The notes under the pieces were generated by a model. The model was given only the letters and a program-made list of their open reading frames with translations, had not been told where the DNA came from and ran no database searches. DNA of 11,372 bases from an uncultured bacterium (GTDB taxonomy: Bacteria > Pseudomonadota > Alphaproteobacteria > SP197): NCBI GenBank assembly GCA_938014945.1, contig CALLQH010000331.1, positions 1 through 11,372 on the forward strand, read 5' to 3'. Positions 1-6,170 of this stretch are shown piece by piece. Numbering within the stretch: the first letter of the stretch is position 1; the number at the start of each line of letters is the position of its first letter. The position numbers and the translations under genes were made by a program.

Positions 1-1
1 G

Positions 2-1000
2 CCGGACCCCGCCCATTCGGCGGCCTTCCGTCCCGTGATGCTGGCCCATGCCCTGGACGAGGCCGACCTCGAGACGCTCGATCCCGCGGAGTATCGCGCC
101 GAATGGAAGTGGGACGGCATCCGCGTCCAGGTGGTCGGCGAATCCGGCCGCCTGCGGCTCTATTCCCGCACCGGCGAGGAAATCGGCCCCGCCTTCCCCG
201 ACTTGCTGGATGGCCCCGCCATCGAAGCGACACTCGATGGCGAGTTGCTGGTGGTACGCGAGGGACTGGTCGCGCCCTTCGCAGACCTGCAGAAACGGCT
301 AAACCGCAAGACCGTGAGCGGCAAACTGGCGGACAGCCATCCCGCCCACATCCGACTCTACGACCTGCTGGTCGAGGGCGGAGAGGATGTCCGCGCCCTG
401 CCCTTCGATGCTCGGCGTCAGCGGCTGGAGGCATGGTTTGCCGCCCACGGCCATCCGCGCATGGACCTCTCGCCCCTGGTGCCGTTCGAGACCTGGGAGG
501 AACTGGCCGCCACCCGGGCGGGCGCGACCGGCGAGGCCGTCGAGGGCCTGATGCTCAAGCGCGGCGACAGCGCCTATGTCCCCGGCCGCCCCAAGGGCCC
601 GTGGTTCAAGTGGAAGTTCGATCCGCATCTGGTCGATGCCGTGCTGATGTATGCCCAGCGCGGCCACGGCAAACGCAGTTCCTTCTTCTCCGACTACACC
701 TTCGGGGTCTGGAAGGACGACGAGCTGGTGCCTGTCGGCAAGGCCTATTTCGGCTTCACCGACGAGGAGCTGAAACAGCTCGATGCCTGGGTGCGCAAAC
801 ACGCCGTCGAACGCTTCGGGCCGGTGACGGCGGTCGAGCGCAAGCTGGTCCTGGAGGTCGCTTTCGAGGGCCTGCAGCGTTCGCCCCGCCACAAGTCCGG
901 CATCGCCATGCGCTTCCCCCGCATCAGCCGCATCCGCTGGGACAAACCGGCCGAGGAAGCCGATCGCATTGCCGCTCTGGAAGACCTGCTGAGCGAATAA
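2..1000 (+). CDS. ATP-dependent DNA ligase, C-terminal part (cisplatin-response type), 5' end outside window
   Basis: The frame is open from the left edge, so the first GTG/ATG (35-40) are internal codons; about 200 N-terminal residues, the DNA-binding domain of this family, would lie outside. The nucleotidyltransferase motifs are in order: motif I EWKWDGIR with the lysine that is adenylated at 107-109, motif III YSRTG, the acidic LDGELLV, IRLYDLL, motif IV VEGLMLK (Glu at 542) and motif V WFKWK (about 602-616). An OB-fold follows, ending with motif VI-like RFPRISRIRWDKP near 911. The start FRPVMLAHAL with AEWKWDGIRVQ is typical of the bacterial cisplatin-damage-response ligases, often clustered with an Lhr-like helicase, an Mbl-fold exonuclease and a phosphoesterase; none of these lies downstream here. 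The enzyme seals nicked duplex DNA with ATP, in the cytoplasm. It converges on the LysE gene across 40 bp. Identity as a ligase is near certain; the subfamily is likely. Confidence 0.93.
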   Translation, partial: PDPAHSAAFRPVMLAHALDEADLETLDPAEYRAEWKWDGIRVQVVGESGRLRLYSRTGEEIGPAFPDLLDGPAIEATLDGELLVVREGLVAPFADLQKRLNRKTVSGKLADSHPAHIRLYDLLVEGGEDVRALPFDARRQRLEAWFAAHGHPRMDLSPLVPFETWEELAATRAGATGEAVEGLMLKRGDSAYVPGRPKGPWFKWKFDPHLVDAVLMYAQRGHGKRSSFFSDYTFGVWKDDELVPVGKAYFGFTDEELKQLDAWVRKHAVERFGPVTAVERKLVLEVAFEGLQRSPRHKSGIAMRFPRISRIRWDKPAEEADRIAALEDLLSE

Positions 1001-1040
1001 TCCGTCGTTGCCTGCCGTCCGGTCGTCCTGCGTCCGGCCG

Positions 1041-1664
1041 TCAGGCGCGGCGCATGGCGGCGGTCATGATGCCGGCGGCGATCAGGACCGAGCCGCTGGA
1101 CCAGCGCATCACCGACTGCCAGAGCGGACGGGTCAGGTAACGCGAAACGCGGGAAGCGGCCACGGCGTAGAGCAGCGTGTTGAGGCCTGCCAGCGCGACA
1201 AAGGTGATGCCCATCAGCAGGAGCTGAGGAGCGAGCGCCGCGGCGGGATCGACGAACTGCGGCAGGAACGCGACGAAAAATGCGATGCTCTTGGGGTTGA
1301 GCGCCGTGACGATGAAGGCGCGCCCCGCCAGCCTGCGGGAACTGGCGACAGGGCGGGCCTCCGCGGCCTGGGCCGCATGGGGTTTCTCCATCAGGGTGCG
1401 GATGCCGAGCCAGATCAGATAGGCCGCACCCAGCCACTTCAGCACCTCGAAGAGCATGGCCGAGGCGGCAAGCAGCGCGCCCAGACCGACCAGGGTCACG
1501 GTCACCGCCAGGGCGTCGCACGCCACAACGCCCGCCGTGGTCGGCAGGGTGGCGCGCGGGCCTTCCTTCAGGGCATGGGCGACGATCAGCAGCACCGTCG
1601 GCCCCGGCACCATCAGGACGACGGCCGAGGCGCCGACAAAGGCGAGATAGAGTTCGAGGGACAT
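1041..1664 (-). CDS. LysE/RhtB-family translocator (amino acid or small-molecule exporter)
   Basis: The product is 207 aa, the usual length for the LysE/RhtB family of inner-membrane exporters. It shows the N-terminal signature PGPTVLLIV (residues 20-28) and the family motif ALNPKSIAFFVAFLPQFV (121-138). Hydrophobic stretches near 5-28, 42-70, 72-90, 114-135, 145-170 and 190-204 fit six membrane segments. The start is set at the ATG that gives MSLELYLAF: a GGAG lies 10 nt upstream, and the longer open frame upstream reads arginine-rich, non-membrane sequence that runs into the DUF427 gene. It is the last gene of the minus-strand run, 65 bp after DUF427, and converges on the ligase. Substrate cannot be told from sequence; amino acids such as homoserine, threonine or lysine are typical of the family. 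Placement behind amide hydrolases would suit export of a released amino acid, but that is inference. Confidence 0.9.
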   Translation of the reverse strand: MSLELYLAFVGASAVVLMVPGPTVLLIVAHALKEGPRATLPTTAGVVACDALAVTVTLVGLGALLAASAMLFEVLKWLGAAYLIWLGIRTLMEKPHAAQAAEARPVASSRRLAGRAFIVTALNPKSIAFFVAFLPQFVDPAAALAPQLLLMGITFVALAGLNTLLYAVAASRVSRYLTRPLWQSVMRWSSGSVLIAAGIMTAAMRRA

Positions 1665-1729
1665 CGGGTCATCACTCCGGAACGATCCGCCGCAGGAAAG
1701 ACAGATCGTCCCGGGAAGATCAAGAGCCC

Positions 1730-2368
1730 TCAGCCGTAGGGATGGGCGTCGCCGTCCGCGCGCAGGTCGGTGGCGGCCAGCACCCGGTCGCGGATGCTCT
1801 GCTGCCATTCCTTGCCGGAGGCATCCTGCCACCAGACCACCTGCCCGCTGGTTGCGGCAAACTCGTAGGGGCTGATGCCGACATTCTTCTCCGGGTGCCA
1901 TTCGGCGGCGAGCCTGGGAAACATCACCTTGAACTGGGTCGTCGTGTCGATGCGGCCGGGAATCTCGCGCGGTCCGCTGATCTTCTTGCCGTCCTCGTAC
2001 CAGGCATCCATGCGGCCCCAGTAGAACCCGGCGTAGCCCTCCAGAACGGCCATTTCCTTGTGGGGCGACTTGTAGGCCCAGACGGCATTCTTCGCGGTCT
2101 TGCCGCCGGCGTTGACGGTCCAGTAGCTCGCATGGCCCTTGTAGGGGCAGTAGGTGTCATGGTCGGTCGGCTCGAGCACGCTCATGTCGAGGTCCTCGAT
2201 GGGCATGTAGTACATCGGCGCATGGCCGAGTTCGTACATCACCTTCGCGCGCTTCGAGCGCCCGACCGTGACGCCGCCGACTTCGACGCTGACTTCGGCC
2301 GGGATGGCGTCAAAGAAGATCTCGTAGTCCGGGTTGTTGATCCAGCCGTTGGTGCCGGGTTTGCCCAT
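1730..2368 (-). CDS. DUF427 domain protein with C-terminal zinc-ribbon-like (DUF4379-type) remnant
   Basis: A 212-aa protein without signal peptide or membrane segment. Residues about 22-125 carry the DUF427 signature: VGRSKRAKV, the core DTYCPYKGHASYW (71-83) and a second strand set ending GYAGFYWGRMDAWYEDGKKI. DUF427 proteins are small beta-rich proteins of unknown function, normally near 95-130 aa. The extra C-terminal part is unusual: LAAEWHPEKN (153-162), VVWWQ (177-181) and KEWQQSIRDRV (186-196) follow the pattern of the DUF4379 treble-clef zinc ribbon (xLAxEWHPxKN ... VWWxCxxGHxW ... CPxC), but the expected cysteines are absent (QDASGKEW instead of xCxxGHxW; HPYG at the end where CPxC would be). 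The only Cys is C74 in the DUF427 core. The ATG is well placed behind GGGGAGAGG. It lies 42 bp after the ScsC-like gene and 65 bp before the LysE gene. Molecular function unknown. Confidence 0.85.
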   Translation of the reverse strand: MGKPGTNGWINNPDYEIFFDAIPAEVSVEVGGVTVGRSKRAKVMYELGHAPMYYMPIEDLDMSVLEPTDHDTYCPYKGHASYWTVNAGGKTAKNAVWAYKSPHKEMAVLEGYAGFYWGRMDAWYEDGKKISGPREIPGRIDTTTQFKVMFPRLAAEWHPEKNVGISPYEFAATSGQVVWWQDASGKEWQQSIRDRVLAATDLRADGDAHPYG

Positions 2369-2410
2369 GGTCCTCTCCCCTGCTGAATGTCCGTTGCGAG
2401 AGCGAAACGC

Positions 2411-3145
2411 TCAGCCTTCACGGCCCATTGCGACGAGATCGTCGAAATCCTGGGCATCGAGCGCGCCGGGATAAAGCGTGCCGTCGACCACGAAGGCCGG
2501 CGTGCCGCCAATGCCGAGTTCGCGCGCCAGGGCATCGGTGCGGGCGAGATAGGCATCGATCTCGGGCGCGGCCATGTCGGCCTTCAGCTTCTCGGTGTCG
2601 AGACCGACGGAGTCTGCGACCGCCATGATCTCGTCCTCGCTGAAGCCGATGTCGGCCTGCATCAGGGCCTTGTGGAAGTCGAAGTACATGTCCTGCTCGC
2701 GCGAGGCGAGCGCGGCGCGCGCCGCGAGCCTGGAAGCCTCGCCCAGGATCGGAAACTCCTTGAACACGACCTTCACGCCGGGGTCCTTTTCGACGAGCGC
2801 GAAGAGGTCCGGCGCACTGTGGCGGCAGTAGCCGCAGCGGTAGTCGAAGAACTCCACGATCACGACATCGCCGTCGGGATTGCCCGCAAAGGGCGTCTCG
2901 CTGTCGCTGTAGAGTTCGTCGGCCCGTTCGGCCAGCGCCTGCTGGGCGGCGGCGGCCTGTTCCGCCTCGGCCTGGCGCTGCCAGGCGCGGATTGCCTCGA
3001 CCACGACCTCCGGGTGTTCGGCGATGTAGTCACGCACGATCACCTCGATGTCCTCGCGGTTGAGCGTCGTGGTGGCCTCCTGTGCACGGGCGGTGCCGGC
3101 GACGACGGAAAGGCAAAGCGCAAGGGCGAACAGGCAGCGGGTCAT
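2411..3145 (-). CDS. Secreted DsbA-family thiol oxidoreductase, ScsC-like
   Basis: The 244-aa product begins with a Sec signal peptide (MTRCLFALALCLSVVAGTARA, likely cut before Q22). Residues 28-60 (REDIEVIVRDYIAEHPEVV) resemble the ScsC N-terminal domain, which in known ScsC proteins drives oligomerisation. An Ala/Gln/Glu-rich helical linker (56-80) leads to a thioredoxin fold with VEFFDYRCGYC: active-site C104-G-Y-C107. The helical insert follows (FHKALMQ, 157-163), then the cis-proline loop GGTPAFVVDG (T215-P216) that all active DsbA proteins need. All catalytic features are intact, so it should act as a periplasmic disulfide oxidase or isomerase. GGAGG lies 5 nt before the ATG. It is separated by 77 bp containing a strong inverted repeat from a second DsbA-like gene upstream, and followed by DUF427. 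No DsbB or DsbD partner is in the window. Client proteins are unknown. Confidence 0.92.
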   Translation of the reverse strand: MTRCLFALALCLSVVAGTARAQEATTTLNREDIEVIVRDYIAEHPEVVVEAIRAWQRQAEAEQAAAAQQALAERADELYSDSETPFAGNPDGDVVIVEFFDYRCGYCRHSAPDLFALVEKDPGVKVVFKEFPILGEASRLAARAALASREQDMYFDFHKALMQADIGFSEDEIMAVADSVGLDTEKLKADMAAPEIDAYLARTDALARELGIGGTPAFVVDGTLYPGALDAQDFDDLVAMGREG

Positions 3146-3185
3146 GGGGCCTCCGGATGGGATGACGCGGTGATGCCAGCGTGGA

Positions 3186-3211
3186 GCGCAGCGGTCAAAT
3201 GACGGCTGCGC
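3186..3211. repeat. 26-bp near-perfect inverted repeat between the two DsbA-like genes
   Basis: GCGCAGC, one unpaired G, then GTCA form the left arm; TGAC, one G and GCTGCGC form the right arm, around a central AA. Eleven of twelve pairs are complementary. It lies 11 bp after the stop of the membrane-anchored DsbA-like gene and 40 bp before the start of the ScsC-like gene. No T-run follows on the minus strand, so it is not a classical terminator; it could be an RNA-processing or attenuating hairpin, or an operator for the second gene. Confidence 0.5.
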
Positions 3212-3222
3212 GAGGTAGCCGG

Positions 3223-3954
3223 TCAGTTCTGGGGCTCGTCCGAGGCGGCAATGAGGCCGACGAAACTCGCCTCGTCGATCGCCCCCACGATCAGCATGTC
3301 GCCGATCACGAAACTCGGCGTGCCATCGACACCAATCCCGGCGGCCAGCGCACGGTTGGCATTGAGGATCGCGGCCACCTCATCGCCGTGGGCATCCGTG
3401 GAAAGCCGCACCGGATCGAGCCCCAGCGCCGCTCCCAGATCGGTAAGCCCCTCATCGGTATAGGGAACGGTCGAGAACATCAGGGCGCGGTGATAGGGCC
3501 CGTAGTCACCCTGCAGGGCGGCCGCCATGGCGTATTGCGAGGCAAGCACCGATTCCGGCCCCAGGATGGGCAGTTCGATGGGTACCAGGGTGAAGGGTTC
3601 CGCGCCTTCGGCGAGGGCATCGTGAACGATCGGCGCCATCGCCCGGCAGTGACCGCAGCGGTAGTCAAAGAACTCGACCACGCGCACGCCCTGCCCGTTG
3701 CTGTCGAGCACCGGCACGAAGGGGAGCGCCGCCAGCTCGGCATCCAGCGCAGCGATATCGACGGTATCGCGCGGCTGGCCCTGATAGCCATCGCCCAGGA
3801 AGCCCATCTGACGCGCCACCACAACGATGCCGACGATGGCCAGGATCATCAGGATGTTGCGGCGGTTGCTGCGGCGGCTGTTGCGGACCTCGCCCATGGC
3901 GCTGTCCATGGCGTCGCGCACGGTACGCGGACGTTCGTTGTCGTTACCAGGCAA
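3223..3954 (-). CDS. Membrane-anchored DsbA-family thiol oxidoreductase
   Basis: The 243-aa product has a polar, basic N-terminus (RNSRRSNRRN), one membrane segment at about 33-48 (ILMILAIVGIVVVA) and a periplasmic domain, giving an N-in topology. The thioredoxin fold shows VEFFDYRCGHC (C100-G-H-C103, the DsbA-type CPHC/CGHC class) and the cis-proline loop VDGTPSFVIGD (T212-P213), so it should be catalytically active. It is related to the ScsC-like protein encoded 77 bp downstream but lacks the ScsC N-terminal domain. The start is taken as TTG at 3952-3954: GGGAG (3965-3969) lies 10 nt before it, and it overlaps the 3' end of the GGT-like gene by 11 bp, matching the overlap at the next junction up. 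An alternative ATG at 3907-3909 would remove 15 residues but has no visible ribosome site. Overlap implies translational coupling to the GGT-like enzyme. Confidence 0.88.
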   Translation of the reverse strand: MPGNDNERPRTVRDAMDSAMGEVRNSRRSNRRNILMILAIVGIVVVARQMGFLGDGYQGQPRDTVDIAALDAELAALPFVPVLDSNGQGVRVVEFFDYRCGHCRAMAPIVHDALAEGAEPFTLVPIELPILGPESVLASQYAMAAALQGDYGPYHRALMFSTVPYTDEGLTDLGAALGLDPVRLSTDAHGDEVAAILNANRALAAGIGVDGTPSFVIGDMLIVGAIDEASFVGLIAASDEPQN

Positions 3955-5683
3955 GGGCGTAACACTCCCGTCGTGGATCGGCGCCGGCCACCCGGTCGCC
4001 TGTCGTTGGATCGACCGCTATGGCGCAGACCCCGCCGGCGCGCCAGCCCAGTTCCGGCCAGGGCTCGATAACATGGCCCATGGCCGAAAGCGCCTCGGCA
4101 TGTTGCATCAGGCCGGGTTCCAGGCGCAGCACGCCGGGTTTGTGCGTATGGGGCCAGAAGGAGCCGGGATAACTCTCGGTCGAGAAACGCGGCGCCTCGA
4201 TGGCCGCCTGGGGATCGAGGCCGTGGACCGCGTGAAGCAGGAAGACCTGCAGCATGGCCTGGGTCTGCACGTCGCCGCCGGGCGTGCCGAAGAGGAAGGC
4301 AAGCTTGCCGTTCTTCTTGGCGAGCGCCGGTGTGGGCGTCAGACGCGGGCGTTTCCAGGGGGCGAGCACGCTGGGGTGGCGTGGATCGAGCCAGTTCTGA
4401 TCGCCGCGCGTGGAGACACAGAAGCCCAGGCCCGGAATGATCGGCGCGGTGCTGTAGCCGTCCGAGGGTGTCGCCGACATCGCATTGCCCGCGGCATCGA
4501 CGACGCAGAGATAGGTTGTGTCCTGGTGGGTGCGGTTACGCTGGGTGCTGGCGGTCGCCTCCCAGACCCAGGGCGTGTCGGGGCAGCCCAGACGCGTCTC
4601 GCCGGCCCGCGGCAGGTCCGGACAGGCCCGATCCGGGTCGATCATCTTCACGCGTTCGGCGGCGTAGGCCTCGCTGAGCAGGTCATCGAGCGGCACGTCG
4701 ACGAACTCCGGATCACCGAAATAGGCCTCCCGATCGGCGAAGGCGAGTTTCCTGAGTTCGGCCATGCGATGCACGTACGCACATGATCCAAACTCTGAAA
4801 GATCATCCGCAACCTGCTCATAAAGCTTGATCATTTCCAGCATCATCGGTCCCTGATTCCAGGGGCCGCAGGTGAAGACCTCCCAGTCGCCGAAGGCGAT
4901 GCTGGCGGGCGGCTCGACCTGGCTGCGGAACTCCGCAAGGTCTTCAGCGGTCATCAGGCCGCCCTGCTCCTTGAAGTGGGCCATGATGTCGGCGGCGATG
5001 GCGCCCTCGTGAAACTCGTCGCGCACGGCGCGGATGCCGGCCTCGCGCCCGCCTCCTGCCCGCGCCTCCGCAGCGATCAACCTCGCAAAGGTGCGGCCGA
5101 GGTCTGCCTGGACGAAGGGCTCGCCGACCTGCGGCAGACGCCCGCCGGGCAGCATCACGGACGCGGAACTCTCCCAGGTGCGGTAGAGATCCTCGTCCTC
5201 CTCGATGGTCTCGGCCAGCAGGCGGTGCATGGCGAAACCGCCGGAGGCAAGGTCGTGCGCCGCCTCGGCCACCGTGCCGAAGCTCATGGTACCCCAGCGC
5301 TCCAGCGCCTGGCACCAGGCGTCGATCGCCGCAGGGGTAACGCAGCGCAGGACGCCAAGCGGCATGTCGCCGCCGTGGTTCTCCATGAAGTACTCGGGCG
5401 AAGCCGCACGCGGCCAGCGGCCAAGGCCCGAGAGGGTGATGACCTCCCCCGTCTCCGCCAGATGCACGATGATCGGAGCAACGCCGGTGGAGCCGACGAT
5501 ATCGGGCTGCAGCACGCCAAGGCACAGGCCGGCGGCGACCCCGGCGTCGATGGCGTTGCCGCCCTTGTCGAGGATGCGGCTGGCGGCAAGCGAGGCGAGC
5601 CAGTGGTTGGTCGAAACCGCCCAGTGGCGGCCGCGCACAGCGGGCCGGTGGGTCTTCGGCGTATCGGTCGCATTACGCAGCAT
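3944..5683 (-). CDS. Gamma-glutamyltransferase-like Ntn hydrolase, atypical, cytoplasmic
   Basis: The 579-aa product spans the full GGT fold. The large-subunit part has GGNAIDAGVAAGL (41-53) and VGSTG in place of the usual GGGxF region. The predicted self-cleavage site and nucleophile is T389 in QDTTYLCVVDAAGNAMS (codon 4517-4519); the small subunit has FGTPGGDVQTQAMLQV (465-480), the counterpart of the GSPGG oxyanion loop. Family proteins self-cleave into two chains and hydrolyse or transfer gamma-glutamyl or related acyl amides. Two features are odd: where canonical GGTs have KRPLSSM, this one reads KRPRLTPTP (444-452), without the Ser-Ser pair; and the FRETAP substrate-arginine region reads GLGRWPRAAS. 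There is no signal peptide, unlike the periplasmic E. coli GGT. Start ATG overlaps the upstream gene by 11 bp; a longer frame beginning MCLHT is rejected because it lies inside that gene. Glutathione need not be the substrate; YwrD-like GGT relatives are the closest comparison I can make. Confidence 0.88.
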   Translation of the reverse strand: MLRNATDTPKTHRPAVRGRHWAVSTNHWLASLAASRILDKGGNAIDAGVAAGLCLGVLQPDIVGSTGVAPIIVHLAETGEVITLSGLGRWPRAASPEYFMENHGGDMPLGVLRCVTPAAIDAWCQALERWGTMSFGTVAEAAHDLASGGFAMHRLLAETIEEDEDLYRTWESSASVMLPGGRLPQVGEPFVQADLGRTFARLIAAEARAGGGREAGIRAVRDEFHEGAIAADIMAHFKEQGGLMTAEDLAEFRSQVEPPASIAFGDWEVFTCGPWNQGPMMLEMIKLYEQVADDLSEFGSCAYVHRMAELRKLAFADREAYFGDPEFVDVPLDDLLSEAYAAERVKMIDPDRACPDLPRAGETRLGCPDTPWVWEATASTQRNRTHQDTTYLCVVDAAGNAMSATPSDGYSTAPIIPGLGFCVSTRGDQNWLDPRHPSVLAPWKRPRLTPTPALAKKNGKLAFLFGTPGGDVQTQAMLQVFLLHAVHGLDPQAAIEAPRFSTESYPGSFWPHTHKPGVLRLEPGLMQHAEALSAMGHVIEPWPELGWRAGGVCAIAVDPTTGDRVAGADPRRECYALAW

Positions 5684-6170
5684 CGATGCCGTACTCCTCC
5701 AGCCGCCGGCGGGCGGCTTCCACCACGCCGCCATCGAAGCGTTCCGCGTGTGCAAGCACAAGCGATTCCGGCGTGTTTTCCACCAGGCCGTAGGTCTGCA
5801 TCTTCAGGAAGGCGTCCGAGGCATTGGCCTTGGTCGCCAGATCGGCAAGCACACGCTCTGCGCCGTCGCGCTCCAGCTTCATGCGGATGCGCACGACCCG
5901 CCGCCGCGCCGCGGTGTCGTCCATCAGGGCCTGTTCCAGCGCAAGCAGGATCGCCGTGAACGTCCGCTCAAGGGGGTTCTCGATGGCGGCATCCTCGCAG
6001 CGGCAAAGCTGGCCGACGGCTTCGTGCAGGATGTCGTCGCGGCCCAGCCGGTGGGCGCTGTGGATCCAGTCCTGCAATACCCGCGGGTTGGTCTCGCGCG
6101 AGAGGTCCGGCTTGGCGTCCGCGTTCTGCGGGCGCGCGGCAATACGCTTCTGCTTCGGCTTGCGCTTCAC
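5673..6170 (-). CDS. Conserved-looking helical protein of unknown function between two hydrolases
   Basis: I do not recognise this 165-aa product. The frame is fixed by its junctions: a GTG start overlaps the stop of the M20 gene in GTGA (4 bp), and its TAA overlaps the GGT-like start by 11 bp. The N-terminus is very basic (VKRKPKQKRIAAR) and likely disordered up to about residue 25. The rest appears all-helical: WIHSAHRLGRDDILHEAVGQL (35-55), a charged segment C56-R-C58-E-D, a hydrophobic helix FTAILLALEQAL (71-82), an Arg-rich helix ARRRVVRIRMKLER (88-101) and a C-terminal helix VEAARRRLEEYGIDAA. There is no signal peptide, membrane segment or obvious catalytic motif. The open frame extends further upstream inside the M20 gene, but that part reads as arginine/glycine-rich out-of-frame sequence and is rejected. 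No clear ribosome site is visible, consistent with coupled translation. Its tight placement suggests a role with the neighbouring hydrolases, perhaps as partner protein; this is inference. Confidence 0.8.
   Translation of the reverse strand: MKRKPKQKRIAARPQNADAKPDLSRETNPRVLQDWIHSAHRLGRDDILHEAVGQLCRCEDAAIENPLERTFTAILLALEQALMDDTAARRRVVRIRMKLERDGAERVLADLATKANASDAFLKMQTYGLVENTPESLVLAHAERFDGGVVEAARRRLEEYGIDAA

Noticed and set aside
1001..1040. Possible terminator between the convergent ligase and LysE genes
   Set aside because: The gap contains CGTCC repeats but no convincing stem-loop and no T-run.
745..1521. A 258-codon minus-strand frame running across the ligase end and LysE gene
   Set aside because: It is out of frame with both genes and arginine-rich; the intergenic gap it bridges is only 40 bp.
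2400..2412. Small hairpin GAGCG-AAA-CGCTC at the end of the ScsC-like gene
   Set aside because: Only five pairs, overlaps the stop codon and has no T-run; likely chance.
2387..4071. Two long plus-strand open frames across the DsbA-like genes
   Set aside because: Composition is His/Asp/Gly/Arg-rich with no motif, and the opposite strand has both active sites and cis-proline loops in frame.
5684..5761. Longer start (ATG at 5761) for the GGT-like protein
   Set aside because: It adds 26 Trp/Ala/Ser-rich residues wholly inside the preceding gene; the ATG at 5683 gives the standard family start and an 11-bp overlap.
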